In this document: piece by piece, positions 18,997 through 28,031 of the stretch | Position numbering within the stretch: the first letter of the stretch is position 1 | Layout: every line of letters starts with the position of its first letter | Assembly: GCA_046153945.1 (NCBI GenBank) | Contig: JBJXFF010000210.1 | Coordinates: 3,760-67,759 of the forward strand | Direction of reading: 5' to 3' | DNA: 64,000 bases | Source of the DNA: SXOA01 sp046153945 | GTDB taxonomy: Bacteria > Planctomycetota > Planctomycetia > Pirellulales > Pirellulaceae | The notes under the pieces: generated by a model | Databases searched by the model: none | The model's input: only the letters and a program-made list of their open reading frames with translations | Told to the model about the DNA's origin: nothing | Made by a program: the position numbers and the translations under genes

Positions 18997-19881
18997 CTAC
19001 GCCAGCCCCAGCACCTTGTCCATCCGGTGGCTGATATCGAGGAGGACTTTTTCGTCGCCGCCGCCGACTTCCGCGGTCGCCCAGCCGTCGTAGCCGATTT
19101 CGCCGAGGGCTTTCAGGACTTCCGGCCAATCTTCGTCCCCTTCGCCAATGGGGCACCAGGAATTCTTGTGGCTGTAGCCCTTGAAATCGAACTTCACCAT
19201 CCGTTTGCCGAGCAGCCGAATCCAGGTGGCGCTGGGAACTTTGTACTTGAGCATGTTGCTGCAGTCGAAGTACGCGGCTGCGGAGGGGCTCTTGAGGTCG
19301 TCGACGAACTGAATGAGTTGCTCGGGCTTGGTGATGAAGTTGTTCCAGACCGTTTCAATGGCGATTTTGACTTTGTACTTTTCGGCGAGCGGCAGGGCCT
19401 TTTTGATTTCGGCCTGGGAGCGCTCATAGCATTGCTCATAGGTGACGCCGTCCTTCACCACGCCGGGGACGAGCAGCACGGTGTCGCAGCCGAAGAAATG
19501 GGCGTCTTCAATCGCCCCCTCGAGCGCGGTCAGTCCCTTGCCCCGAACCGCTTCGTCGGAACTGGAGAGGGTGTCCCGCCAATGGACCGAATCAATGACG
19601 CCGTGAATCGTCACGCCCGTCTTGGCAGCCGCTGCTTTGGCCTCTTTTTTGTCAAGGCCGCTGGGGCTATCGACCTCCACTCCTTCAAAGCCGCACTTTT
19701 TGGCTAGGTTGAGTTTCTCCTCCACGGTATTTCCTTCACCAATCATGCCGTACTTCACTGCCTTGCGAAGTTTGGGCTTCTTAGCGTCCTTCTCCTCGGC
19801 GGCAAAACCACGGGTGGTCAGGGCAGTCATAGCGGCAGCGGAAGCGGCGGTCAGGGTGAATTCGCGGCGGGAGAGGGACAT
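18997..19881 (-). CDS. Tat-exported sugar phosphate isomerase/epimerase-like protein
   Basis: A 294-aa protein: twin-arginine leader (L-S-R-R-E-F-T-L-T-A-A-S-A-A-A-M-T-A-L) and then an AP endonuclease-2/xylose isomerase-like TIM barrel. Typical barrel landmarks are KKCGFEGVEVDSP near residue 65, the G-V-T-I-H-G strand near 90, VKIAIETVWNNF near 180 (metal-ligand Glu), AYFDCSNML near 208 (Asp), and a terminal GWATAEVGGGDEK (Glu). Family members isomerise or epimerise sugars or inositols; a Tat leader implies folding with metal before export. Planctomycetes encode many such exported copies. CGGAG lies at a good distance upstream of the ATG. Substrate unknown; stands alone next to the tRNA. Confidence 0.9.
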   Translation of the reverse strand: MSLSRREFTLTAASAAAMTALTTRGFAAEEKDAKKPKLRKAVKYGMIGEGNTVEEKLNLAKKCGFEGVEVDSPSGLDKKEAKAAAAKTGVTIHGVIDSVHWRDTLSSSDEAVRGKGLTALEGAIEDAHFFGCDTVLLVPGVVKDGVTYEQCYERSQAEIKKALPLAEKYKVKIAIETVWNNFITKPEQLIQFVDDLKSPSAAAYFDCSNMLKYKVPSATWIRLLGKRMVKFDFKGYSHKNSWCPIGEGDEDWPEVLKALGEIGYDGWATAEVGGGDEKVLLDISHRMDKVLGLA

Positions 19882-20044
19882 GGGAAAACTCCGAGAGGGT
19901 TAGTGAGCTTTACTGGGATTGTAAGCGATGACGGAGCAGGCGTGGGTCGTCAGTGGTGAGTCGTGGTTAGGAAGGAATGTGCCGGATTGACTACGTGCTG
20001 ATAATGGGGGAAAACTACCCCCGCAGCCTGTTCACGTTGGGCAA

Positions 20045-23000
20045 ATGCTCTCTTCCCTGCGAACACTGCCCGCTAGCCTTTCCTTCCCCATGGATGTCGC
20101 CTCAGCCTCGACAGATTCGCCCCGCATAACAGCGGGACACGGTTTGCTGTCGCCGGGATTCTTAGGGCTGCTCATCACGCAGTTCCTGACGGCAGTGAAT
20201 GACAATATTTTTCGCTGGCTGGTGATTGGAATTGGGAAAGACCATGTGGAGGCCGCTCTCAAGAGCGGCAACGCGCCGAGTTGGCTCACCGCCAGCAACG
20301 TTCTGATGGCAGGGACCGCCTGTTTTGTGCTGCCCTATCTGTTTCTGGCCGCGCCTGCCGGTTATTTGGGGGACCGCTTTCGGAAGAAGCACGTTATCGT
20401 CGCCTGCAAAGTGGGCGAGATTATCATCATGATCTTTGGGTATTTCGCTATCTTGCAAGGCAATCAGTCGCCGGTCACCTCGCTGTCGCTGCTGTTCGCC
20501 GTGCTGACGCTCATGGGGGCTCAGGCTGCGCTGTTCGCGCCGTCCCGCTCAGGCAGCATCCCGGAAACACTGCGTCCGGAACGGCTGTCGCTCGCCAATG
20601 GCCTGTTCGGCCTGATGACGGTGATGGCCACCGTGGTCGGTATGGTCGCCGGTTCCTGGCTGGCGGATAAGACCGGAAACAAGGGAATGGATGCTCCGTG
20701 GATGAGCGGCAGCGTGCTCATCGGCGTGGCGATCGCTGGCACGCTGACGAGTCTGCTCATCGTCTCACTCCCAGCCGGAAACCCCAGCCGTTCGTTTCCA
20801 TGGGATTTTCCGATTCAAACCTGGCGCGACCTGCGTACGCTCGCATCGGATCGAGCGATGCTCCGAGTGGCCCTCGGAATTCTTTTCTTCTACTCAGTCG
20901 GTTCGCTAGCGCAGCTCAATATCGACCAGCTGGCGCAGGAGGCTCATGGGCATCTCACGCCGAGCAATGAGACAGACAAAATCCCGCTTCTTGTTTCATT
21001 GATTCTCGGCGTCTGCATCGGCAGCGTTCTGGCGGGGCTTTGCTCGGGAGACCATGTGGAACTCGGCCTTGTTCCGCTGGGGGCGCTCGGCATCGCGGTC
21101 ACCGCCGGACTGCTCTTTACGGTCCCCGCGACACTCTTCGACCCCTTAACGACGGAACGCAGCGGTCTGGTCTGGGCCTGTTTTCTGCTCATCCTGCTCG
21201 GTGTCAGTGCCGGGCTCTTCAGCGTCCCCCTGGAAGCTGCGATGCAGCACTGGTCCCCGCGCGAATCCCGCGGCAGCATTCTGGCCGCTAACAACTTCAT
21301 GACGTTCAGTGGCATTCTGCTCTCTTCGCTGCTCTACGCGGGATTGCGGATGCCGGTCTTCACGGATGCCGACGGAAATCCCTCCCCGCTCCTCAATGCC
21401 CAGCAGATCTTTTTGTTTGCCGGTCTCTGCACCATTCCCGTTTTTGTTTACATCATCGTCATCATCCCGCAGGCCTCCATCCGCTTCCTGGTAATCTTGC
21501 TCAGCCTCAGCTTCTATCGCATCCGCGTGTACGGCCGCGAGAATCTGCCGGTCCATGGGGGGGCACTCCTCATCCCCAATCACATCTCCTGGATTGACGC
21601 GCTCCTCCTTTTGCGTGCAAGTTCCCGCCCCATTCGAATGGTCGCATTGTCGTCCAATCTCGAAAACCGCTGGGTGGCCTGGATTTCAAATCTATTTGGC
21701 GCCATTCTCATCAACCCCGCCAAGCCCAAGATGGTCATCCTGGCCTTTCGCCAGGCTCGCGAAGCACTCAACAACGGCGAACTGGTCTGCATCTTTCCCG
21801 AAGGGGGAATGACCCGCAGCGGCCAGGTGCAGGCGTTCAAGCCCGGTATGATGAAAATTCTGGACGGCACCGAGGCCCCCGTCATTCCGGTCTACCTCGG
21901 CGGCTTATGGGGGAGCGTTTTCAGTTTTGAAGGGGAAAAATTCTTCTGGAAATGGCCCAAGCGGTTCCCGTATCCTATGACCATTCACTTCGGGCCGCCG
22001 ATCAAGCAGCCGGACGACGTGCACCAAATCCGCCAGGCGGTCCTCGAAGAAGGAACAGCCGCGGTCACCACCCGGGCTCACGAAAAAATGGAACTCCTCA
22101 CCCGCCTCTTCATCCGCCAATGCAAGTCCCGCAAGCGGAAGCCGAAAATCGCCGACTCCACCGGTGCTGAACTGAGCGGCGGCGACGTGCTCCTTCGCTC
22201 CCTCATTCTCCGCCGCTTGCTGCGCAGACATACGCTGGCGAGCGACGAAAAATATGTCGGCGTGCTGGTGCCGCCGTCCGCGCCGGGCTTTCTCGTCAAC
22301 ATGGCCCTGGCTCTCGATAAGCGAGTCTCGGTCAATTTGAACTACACCGTCTCGTCCGACGTGATGAATGCCTGCATCGAAATGGCCGGCATCAAGCATG
22401 TCATCACCAGCCGCAAGTTCATGGAGAAGATGGATTTTAAGCTCAACGCGGAAATCGTTTACCTGGAAGACTTCAAAGACAAGCCGACGGCGATGGACAA
22501 AGTGGTCGGCTACACGCAGGCCAACTTTTGGCCTGCCAGTTTGCTGGAGGCGTCGCTTGGCCTGGGGACCATCCAGCCCGACGACGAACTGACCATCATC
22601 TTCACCTCGGGCTCCACCGGCACGCCCAAGGGGGTGATGCTCACCTATGCCAACATCGGCAGCAACGTGGAGGCGATCAACCAGGTGCTCCACCTCCGGC
22701 CCACCGACTGCCTGGTCGGCATCCTGCCGTTCTTTCATTCCTTCGGCTACACCGTCTCCCTCTGGGGAGTCGGCACGCTCGACATCAGCGGAGCCTTTCA
22801 CTACAGCCCGCTCGACGCCCGGCAGATCGCCAAGCTCATTTCCAAGTACAAAGGGACCCTCTTTCTCTCCACGCCAACTTTCCTTCGCAGCTATTTGCGC
22901 CGCTGCGATCCGGAAGATCTTAAAAGCCTGGAGGTCGTCGTCTGCGGAGCGGAAAAACTCCCCATGGACCTGGCCAAGACTTTTGAGGAGAAATTCGGCG

Positions 23001-23671
23001 TCCGCCCCGTCGAAGGCTACGGCACCACGGAACTATCGCCGGTCGCTTCGGTCAACGTGCCGCCGGCTCGCAGCATCGACAACTTCCAGAAAGATAGCCT
23101 GGAAGGGAGCGTCGGCCGCCCGCTGCCGGGGATCATTGCCAAGGCGACGAACATGGAGACCGGAGCCGAGTGCAAGGTCAAAGAGCCCGGCATGCTCTGG
23201 ATCAAAGGCCCCAACGTCATGAAGGGTTATCTCCATCAGCCGGAACTGACCGCCGAGGTCATCAAGGACGGCTGGTACAAAACGGGGGACATCGCCTTCA
23301 TCGATGAGGAAGGCTTCATCCACATCACGGGCCGCGAAAGCCGCTTCAGCAAAATTGGCGGCGAAATGGTTCCGCACATCAAGGTGGAAGACGAGCTCAG
23401 CAAACTCGCCGGCTGCGGCGAAGAAGGGGGCCCGCAACTCGCCGTCACCTCCGTCGCCGACGAGAAAAAGGGTGAACGGCTCATCGTCATCCATACCAAG
23501 ATGTTAAAGACCCCCGACGAACTCCGCAAAGGGCTCACCGAAGTCGGCCTTCCCAACCTCTTCATCCCGGGCACGGACAGTTTCTTTGAAGTCCCGTCGC
23601 TCCCGGTGCTCGGCACCGGAAAGGTGGACCTGCGGGGACTCAAGGAAATGGCCAAGGAGATGGCAAAGTAA
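20045..23671 (+). CDS. Three-domain MFS / lysophospholipid acyltransferase / acyl-ACP synthetase fusion (LplT-Aas-like)
   Basis: A 1208-aa fusion. Residues ~30-470: MFS transporter with about 12 membrane segments (ITQFLTAVNDNIFRWLVIGI at the start), like the lysophospholipid flippase LplT. Residues ~490-690: PlsC-type acyltransferase with N-H-I-S-W-I-D-A (H513-x4-D) and F-P-E-G (584-587). Residues ~720-1205: AMP-binding acyl-ACP synthetase with FTSGSTGTPKGVM (from 853), YGTTELSP and GWYKTGDIAF. In E. coli LplT and the two-domain Aas recycle lysophosphatidylethanolamine; here all three activities are in one chain. The predicted role is uptake and re-acylation of lysophospholipids at the inner membrane. 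An internal ATG at 20090 is an alternative start. Confidence 0.93.
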   Translation: MLSSLRTLPASLSFPMDVASASTDSPRITAGHGLLSPGFLGLLITQFLTAVNDNIFRWLVIGIGKDHVEAALKSGNAPSWLTASNVLMAGTACFVLPYLFLAAPAGYLGDRFRKKHVIVACKVGEIIIMIFGYFAILQGNQSPVTSLSLLFAVLTLMGAQAALFAPSRSGSIPETLRPERLSLANGLFGLMTVMATVVGMVAGSWLADKTGNKGMDAPWMSGSVLIGVAIAGTLTSLLIVSLPAGNPSRSFPWDFPIQTWRDLRTLASDRAMLRVALGILFFYSVGSLAQLNIDQLAQEAHGHLTPSNETDKIPLLVSLILGVCIGSVLAGLCSGDHVELGLVPLGALGIAVTAGLLFTVPATLFDPLTTERSGLVWACFLLILLGVSAGLFSVPLEAAMQHWSPRESRGSILAANNFMTFSGILLSSLLYAGLRMPVFTDADGNPSPLLNAQQIFLFAGLCTIPVFVYIIVIIPQASIRFLVILLSLSFYRIRVYGRENLPVHGGALLIPNHISWIDALLLLRASSRPIRMVALSSNLENRWVAWISNLFGAILINPAKPKMVILAFRQAREALNNGELVCIFPEGGMTRSGQVQAFKPGMMKILDGTEAPVIPVYLGGLWGSVFSFEGEKFFWKWPKRFPYPMTIHFGPPIKQPDDVHQIRQAVLEEGTAAVTTRAHEKMELLTRLFIRQCKSRKRKPKIADSTGAELSGGDVLLRSLILRRLLRRHTLASDEKYVGVLVPPSAPGFLVNMALALDKRVSVNLNYTVSSDVMNACIEMAGIKHVITSRKFMEKMDFKLNAEIVYLEDFKDKPTAMDKVVGYTQANFWPASLLEASLGLGTIQPDDELTIIFTSGSTGTPKGVMLTYANIGSNVEAINQVLHLRPTDCLVGILPFFHSFGYTVSLWGVGTLDISGAFHYSPLDARQIAKLISKYKGTLFLSTPTFLRSYLRRCDPEDLKSLEVVVCGAEKLPMDLAKTFEEKFGVRPVEGYGTTELSPVASVNVPPARSIDNFQKDSLEGSVGRPLPGIIAKATNMETGAECKVKEPGMLWIKGPNVMKGYLHQPELTAEVIKDGWYKTGDIAFIDEEGFIHITGRESRFSKIGGEMVPHIKVEDELSKLAGCGEEGGPQLAVTSVADEKKGERLIVIHTKMLKTPDELRKGLTEVGLPNLFIPGTDSFFEVPSLPVLGTGKVDLRGLKEMAKEMAK

Positions 23672-23844
23672 GCCAACCTTCGGTGCTGTGGCTCGCAATG
23701 TTTGGGTTATTCGGGCGCGGATTTTTCCCCGGGCCGAAACGACTCTGCCGCTTGGCCCGTCTTACCTTCCAGACAAACGTATGTTTGCTCAGGCTTTTCG
23801 CGGCCTTTCCGCCCGCGCCGCCGCTTCATTCACCGGAGTTTGTT

Positions 23845-25065
23845 ATGCGCAAGTCGTTGCCTCTCAAGAAGTTGCTGTTTTCCGCTGCCGTCGCTGGCGG
23901 CACCCTCGCCGGGCTGTTTGCCTCCCCCGATGCGGCCCTGGCCCGCGTGAAGCTCATTACCCTTCCCGTCCGGGAGCGGGTGGAAATCCAGCTCGATAAC
24001 GCTGGGGCAACTCTGGTAGAAGAAGAGCGGGTAGTGCCGCTGGTTAAGGGGGAAAATCAGGTCGATTTCTCTTGGGCCAATACTCAGATCGACCCGAACA
24101 CCATCGTTTTCCGCGTCATCGCCCCGGTCGGCGAGAAGATGATCGACGTGAAGGTCCTCTCCGTCAGCTATCCCCCCAACGAGGCGGCTCTCATCTGGTC
24201 GGTCGGCAGCAGCGATTCCGGCTCCGTCCGGGTACGGGTGAGCTACCTGCTCGGCAACCTCAGCAAGAGTTTTAATTACCGGGCGGTCGCTTCCAAGGAC
24301 GAAACGTCGCTCACGCTCTCCCAGTACATGCGGCTGCAAAACTTCGCTAACGAGTCCTTCGGCAGCACCGGCGTTTGGGCTGGCTTTGGCAAACGGTTTC
24401 TCAAGCCGGTCGGCCTGAACGAGACCAAAGAGATGCTGATGGAAAAATATGAGAAGGTGCCGATCAAGAAGACCTACACCTGCAACCCCGCCGAATTCGA
24501 TTACCTCGACCGCGCGCAGAACAAGCTCCGCGTGCCGATGCACTACGTGCTGAAGAACGACAAGGCCAACCATCTCGGCCTCGCTCCGCTGCAATACGGC
24601 AAAGTCCGCATCTTCATCGACGGCGGGGCCGAGGGCTCGACCGCCTTCCTCGGCGAAGACTGGGGCAAATTCACGCCGATGGACGACGAGATGAAGCTCT
24701 ACCTCGGTGTCGCTCAGGACGTCGTCGTCAAGCGAACCATCGACAAGAACGAGAATAAGCGGATTGGCGGCAACGTGTTCAACCAGGAAATCGTCCTGAA
24801 GTACGAGATTGAAAACTTCAAAGACACCGCCGTCACGCTCGACATTGTCGAGAATCTGCGGCATATCCGGAACGAAGTCCGCGGCGACACCGGTCGCGAC
24901 GTGGAATGGGAGCTCGGCAAACTGACGACTCTGGGCGACCCCGACAAGGAAAAAAGCACGTTCGACCAGATCGTCTTCCACGTCAAACTCCCGCCCCGCG
25001 CCAAAGACGGCAAAGCCGACAAGAAGGAACTCAAGCTGAATGTGATCCTGAAAAACGAGTGGTAA
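23845..25065 (+). CDS. Exported DUF4139-like protein, divergent first member of a five-gene array
   Basis: A 406-aa protein with a signal peptide (KKLLFSAAVAGGTLAGLFASPDAALA). It shares the block V-D-F-S-W-A-N-T-Q-I-D-P-N-T with the four following paralogues (their form: L-Q-F-S-W-A-N-T-L-I-D-P), and a matching second half (YVLKNDKANHLG, KVRIFIDGG, EMKLYLGVAQDVV). Overall similarity to DUF4139-type beta-rich proteins is an inference from these motifs. The ATG at 23845 has CGGAG upstream; the open frame begins at 23683. It precedes the next gene by 39 nt, where AAGGAG provides that gene's ribosome-binding site, so the five form one unit. Probably periplasmic or surface-exposed; function unknown. 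Confidence 0.85.
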   Translation: MRKSLPLKKLLFSAAVAGGTLAGLFASPDAALARVKLITLPVRERVEIQLDNAGATLVEEERVVPLVKGENQVDFSWANTQIDPNTIVFRVIAPVGEKMIDVKVLSVSYPPNEAALIWSVGSSDSGSVRVRVSYLLGNLSKSFNYRAVASKDETSLTLSQYMRLQNFANESFGSTGVWAGFGKRFLKPVGLNETKEMLMEKYEKVPIKKTYTCNPAEFDYLDRAQNKLRVPMHYVLKNDKANHLGLAPLQYGKVRIFIDGGAEGSTAFLGEDWGKFTPMDDEMKLYLGVAQDVVVKRTIDKNENKRIGGNVFNQEIVLKYEIENFKDTAVTLDIVENLRHIRNEVRGDTGRDVEWELGKLTTLGDPDKEKSTFDQIVFHVKLPPRAKDGKADKKELKLNVILKNEW

Positions 25066-25104
25066 TCGCGATTTATTCACCACTCAACCAAGGAGACCCC
25101 ATTC

Positions 25105-26580
25105 ATGCTTCCAAACTCGATACCCTCGTTCCCAGGCTCCGCCTGGGAACGCACCACCGCGAGGCTCTGCCTCGCCGCCACTCTGCTCGCGCTCTTGGCC
25201 GTCCCAGCCCGAGCCGAAAACGTGGACCTTTCCACCGTTCCGTCGCGCAGTTCCGTCCAGCTCACGATCTACAACAGCGAGGACATCACGCTCGTCCGCG
25301 AAACTCGCGCGGTCACGTTCAAGAAGGGTGTCAACCCGCTACAGTTCTCCTGGGCGAACACGCTGATTGATCCTACCAGCGTCGAACTCAAATTCCTGAC
25401 CAATGCCGACAAGCTGGACGTGCTCGACACCACGTTCCCGCACGCCAAGCCGCAAATGCTGTACTGGAATGTCCAGAGCGAATTCGACGGCGAAGCCAAG
25501 ATTCAAATCTCTTACTTCACGAGCGGAATTACCTGGTCGGCTGATTACCTGTGCATCGCCGACAAGGATGAAAAGGAGATGTCGTTCGAAGGCTTTGTCC
25601 GGGTATTCAACAACAGCGGCGAGGAATATGAGGACGCTCAGGTCCGTCTGGTTGTGGGGACGATCAACCTTGTTGAGAAAATCGCCCAACTGGCGAACAT
25701 CCCCGTCCCGCAAGTCGCCACCATGGAAGCGGACAAGCTCAACGACCTGAAGCAGACAGTCCTTAGTGCCGCTATGGCACCTCCTGCTCCAGCTGCCGCC
25801 GGCTTTGGCGGCGGTGGCCTAGGAGTGGCTGAGAAACCCAAAGAGATTATTAAGGAAGGGCTCAGCGAGTACTTCATTTACACCATCGAGGGGACCGAGA
25901 CCATCAAGAACGGCTGGAGCAAGCGGATGCGGTCGTTGGAAGGGGAGAAAATCTCCTTCAAGATTGAGTACCGCTACCGGCCCCAGGAATATGGAGACCA
26001 GCTTGTTCGTCTCTACCTGCTCAAGAATGACAAAGAGTCCAAGCTGGGAACCTCGCCCCTCCCCGACGGCATGGTCCGAGTCTTCCGCGACAACGGGCGC
26101 GATGGCCTTTCGTATCTGACTCAGCAAGCCGTCAAATACGTTCCCATCGGTGACAAAATCGAACTCAACTTGGGGCGCGATCCGGAAGTGATCCACGAAC
26201 TGGTTAGGTGGCGGGCCTTCCGCACCGACCTGATCCTGCAGATTAACGGCACGAGCGAATTCCGCAAAATCGGCGGCGACGGGGCCTTCAAGGAAGAGAA
26301 CGCCACGCTCGTCGGCTGGGACGACCACGACACCTTCTCAGAGCGAATCCGCAACTACAGCGGCAAGGAGATCAAAGTCGAAATCCGCCGCCCGTTTCCG
26401 GGGCACGTCCTCTACAAAAGCTCGCTGGAGCCCAAGCTCCACGACTATCAGACCGTGGAATTGCATGCAACCGTGGCAGCGGGCAAAAAGACAGACTTGT
26501 TCTTCGAACTCGTCCGCAAGCAGGGAACCAGCGCTAAGCAGAACAACATCACGCTGGAAAAATCCGAGGTGAAGCCGTGA
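25105..26580 (+). CDS. Exported DUF4139-like paralogue 1 of 4
   Basis: A 491-aa protein with a signal peptide whose n-region (residues ~8-25) is encoded by a palindromic repeat element, followed by the hydrophobic core TLLALLAVPARA and cleavage before E-N-V-D-L-S. Conserved beta-rich blocks include V-Q-L-T-I-Y-N-S-E-D-I-T-L-V, GEAKIQISYFTSGITWSADY and RVFRDNGRDGLSYLTQQ, resembling DUF4139. Residues ~205-250 form a Gly/Ala/Pro-rich linker unlike the other paralogues. AAGGAG at 25090-25095 supports the ATG at 25105. Its TGA overlaps the GTG of the next paralogue in a GTGA. Function unknown; possible envelope protein delivered by the Sec route. Confidence 0.88.
   Translation: MLPNSIPSFPGSAWERTTARLCLAATLLALLAVPARAENVDLSTVPSRSSVQLTIYNSEDITLVRETRAVTFKKGVNPLQFSWANTLIDPTSVELKFLTNADKLDVLDTTFPHAKPQMLYWNVQSEFDGEAKIQISYFTSGITWSADYLCIADKDEKEMSFEGFVRVFNNSGEEYEDAQVRLVVGTINLVEKIAQLANIPVPQVATMEADKLNDLKQTVLSAAMAPPAPAAAGFGGGGLGVAEKPKEIIKEGLSEYFIYTIEGTETIKNGWSKRMRSLEGEKISFKIEYRYRPQEYGDQLVRLYLLKNDKESKLGTSPLPDGMVRVFRDNGRDGLSYLTQQAVKYVPIGDKIELNLGRDPEVIHELVRWRAFRTDLILQINGTSEFRKIGGDGAFKEENATLVGWDDHDTFSERIRNYSGKEIKVEIRRPFPGHVLYKSSLEPKLHDYQTVELHATVAAGKKTDLFFELVRKQGTSAKQNNITLEKSEVKP
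25125..25178. repeat. Double-hairpin palindromic repeat in a signal-peptide region, copy 1
   Basis: Two adjacent hairpins: CGTTCCCAGGC / GCCTGGGAACG with loop TCC, then GCGAGGC / GCCTCGC with loop TCT. The element is read through in frame and encodes S-F-P-G-S-A-W-E-R-T-T-A-R-L-C-L-A-A. Copies occur at the equivalent place in the next two paralogues. Confidence 0.9.
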
Positions 26581-28031
26581 TTAAAACTTCCTCGTTCCCA
26601 GGCTCCGCCTGGGAACGCACGATCGCGAGGCTCTGCCTCGCCGCGACTGCATTCGCGCTCTTGACCGCGCCAGCCCGCGCCGAAAACGTGGACCTCTCCA
26701 CCGTCCCCGCGCGCAGCACCGTCCAGCTCACGATCTACAACAGCGAAGACATCACCCTCGTTCGCGAAACCCGCGCGGTGACGTTCAAAAAGGGAGTCAA
26801 CCCGCTCCAGTTCTCTTGGGCGAATACGCTGATTGATCCGTCCAGCGTCGAACTCAAGTTCCTGACCAATGCCGACAAGCTGGACGTGCTGGATACCACA
26901 TTCCCGCACGCCAAGCCGCAAATGCTTTACTGGAATGTCCAGAGCGAATTCGACGGCGAAGCCAAGATTCAAATCACCTATTTCACCAGCGGCATTACCT
27001 GGTCGGCGGATTATCTCTGCATCGCCGACAAGGACGAACAGGAGATGTCGTTCGAAGGCTTTGTCCGGGTTTTCAACAACAGTGGCGAAGAATACGAAGA
27101 CGCCCAGGTCCGCCTGGTGGTTGGCACGATTAACCTCGTGGAAAAAATCGCTCAGCTCGCCAATATCCCGGTTCCTGAAGTCAAGAAGATGGAAACGGCT
27201 AAATACGACAACGGGAAGCGTCAAGTGCTCAGCGAAAGTTTGTCTCGTAGCGGCGGGGCCCGCGGCGGCAAAGGGATGCCGCAGGATGAGAAGGAAATTA
27301 TCAAGGAAGGGCTGAGCGAATACTTCATCTACACCATCGAAGGGACCGAGACCATCAAGAACGGCTGGAGCAAGCGGATGCGGTCCCTGCAGGGACAGAA
27401 ATCCCCTTTCAAGATTGAATACCGCTATCGGCCGCGGGAATATGGCGAACAGCTCGTTCGGCTGTACCTGCTGAAGAACGACAAGGATTCCAAATTGGGC
27501 ACGTCCCCTCTTCCCGATGGCACGGTCCGCGTCTTTCGGGACAACGGTCGCGATGGCCTCTCCTACCTCACGCAGCAAGCGATTAAATACGTTCCCATCG
27601 GGGACAAAATCGAACTCAACTTGGGGAAAGACCCCGAAGTCATCCACGAGCTGATCAAGCTCCGCACCTTCCGCACCGATTTGATTTTGCAAATCAACGG
27701 CACCAACGAGTTTCGCAAAATCGGCGGCGACGGCGTTTTCAAGGAAGAGAATGCGACCCTCGTCGGCTGGAATGACCACGAGATTCTGACCGAGCGGATT
27801 CGCAACTACTCCGCTAAGCCGATCAATGTGGAAATCCGCCGCACCATTCCCGGGCACATCATTTACAAGAGCCTGCTCGAGTCGAAACTGCACGACTTTC
27901 AAACGGTCGAGTTTCATTCCACCATTCCCGCGGGGAAAAAAGCCGATCACCTCTTCGAACTCGTTCGCAAGCAAGGAACCAGCGCCAAGCAAAACAATAT
28001 CACGCTGGAAAAGGGCGAGGTGAAGCCGTGA
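26577..28031 (+). CDS. Exported DUF4139-like paralogue 2 of 4
   Basis: A 484-aa protein starting with GTG that overlaps the previous stop by 4 nt (GTGA), so it is probably translated by re-initiation. The signal peptide again has its n-region encoded by the double-hairpin repeat (residues ~6-23), then TAFALLTAPARA. From E-N-V-D-L-S onward it is nearly identical to paralogue 1 except for a ~35-residue linker near 205-240 that here is Ser/Arg/Gly-rich (SLSRSGGARGGKGMPQ). The near-identity at DNA level implies recent duplication or gene conversion. Same predicted location and unknown function as its siblings. Confidence 0.88.
   Translation: MIKTSSFPGSAWERTIARLCLAATAFALLTAPARAENVDLSTVPARSTVQLTIYNSEDITLVRETRAVTFKKGVNPLQFSWANTLIDPSSVELKFLTNADKLDVLDTTFPHAKPQMLYWNVQSEFDGEAKIQITYFTSGITWSADYLCIADKDEQEMSFEGFVRVFNNSGEEYEDAQVRLVVGTINLVEKIAQLANIPVPEVKKMETAKYDNGKRQVLSESLSRSGGARGGKGMPQDEKEIIKEGLSEYFIYTIEGTETIKNGWSKRMRSLQGQKSPFKIEYRYRPREYGEQLVRLYLLKNDKDSKLGTSPLPDGTVRVFRDNGRDGLSYLTQQAIKYVPIGDKIELNLGKDPEVIHELIKLRTFRTDLILQINGTNEFRKIGGDGVFKEENATLVGWNDHEILTERIRNYSAKPINVEIRRTIPGHIIYKSLLESKLHDFQTVEFHSTIPAGKKADHLFELVRKQGTSAKQNNITLEKGEVKP
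26591..26644. repeat. Double-hairpin palindromic repeat in a signal-peptide region, copy 2
   Basis: Same two hairpins as copy 1 with changes limited to the spacer between them; encodes S-F-P-G-S-A-W-E-R-T-I-A-R-L-C-L-A-A in the same reading frame. Confidence 0.9.
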
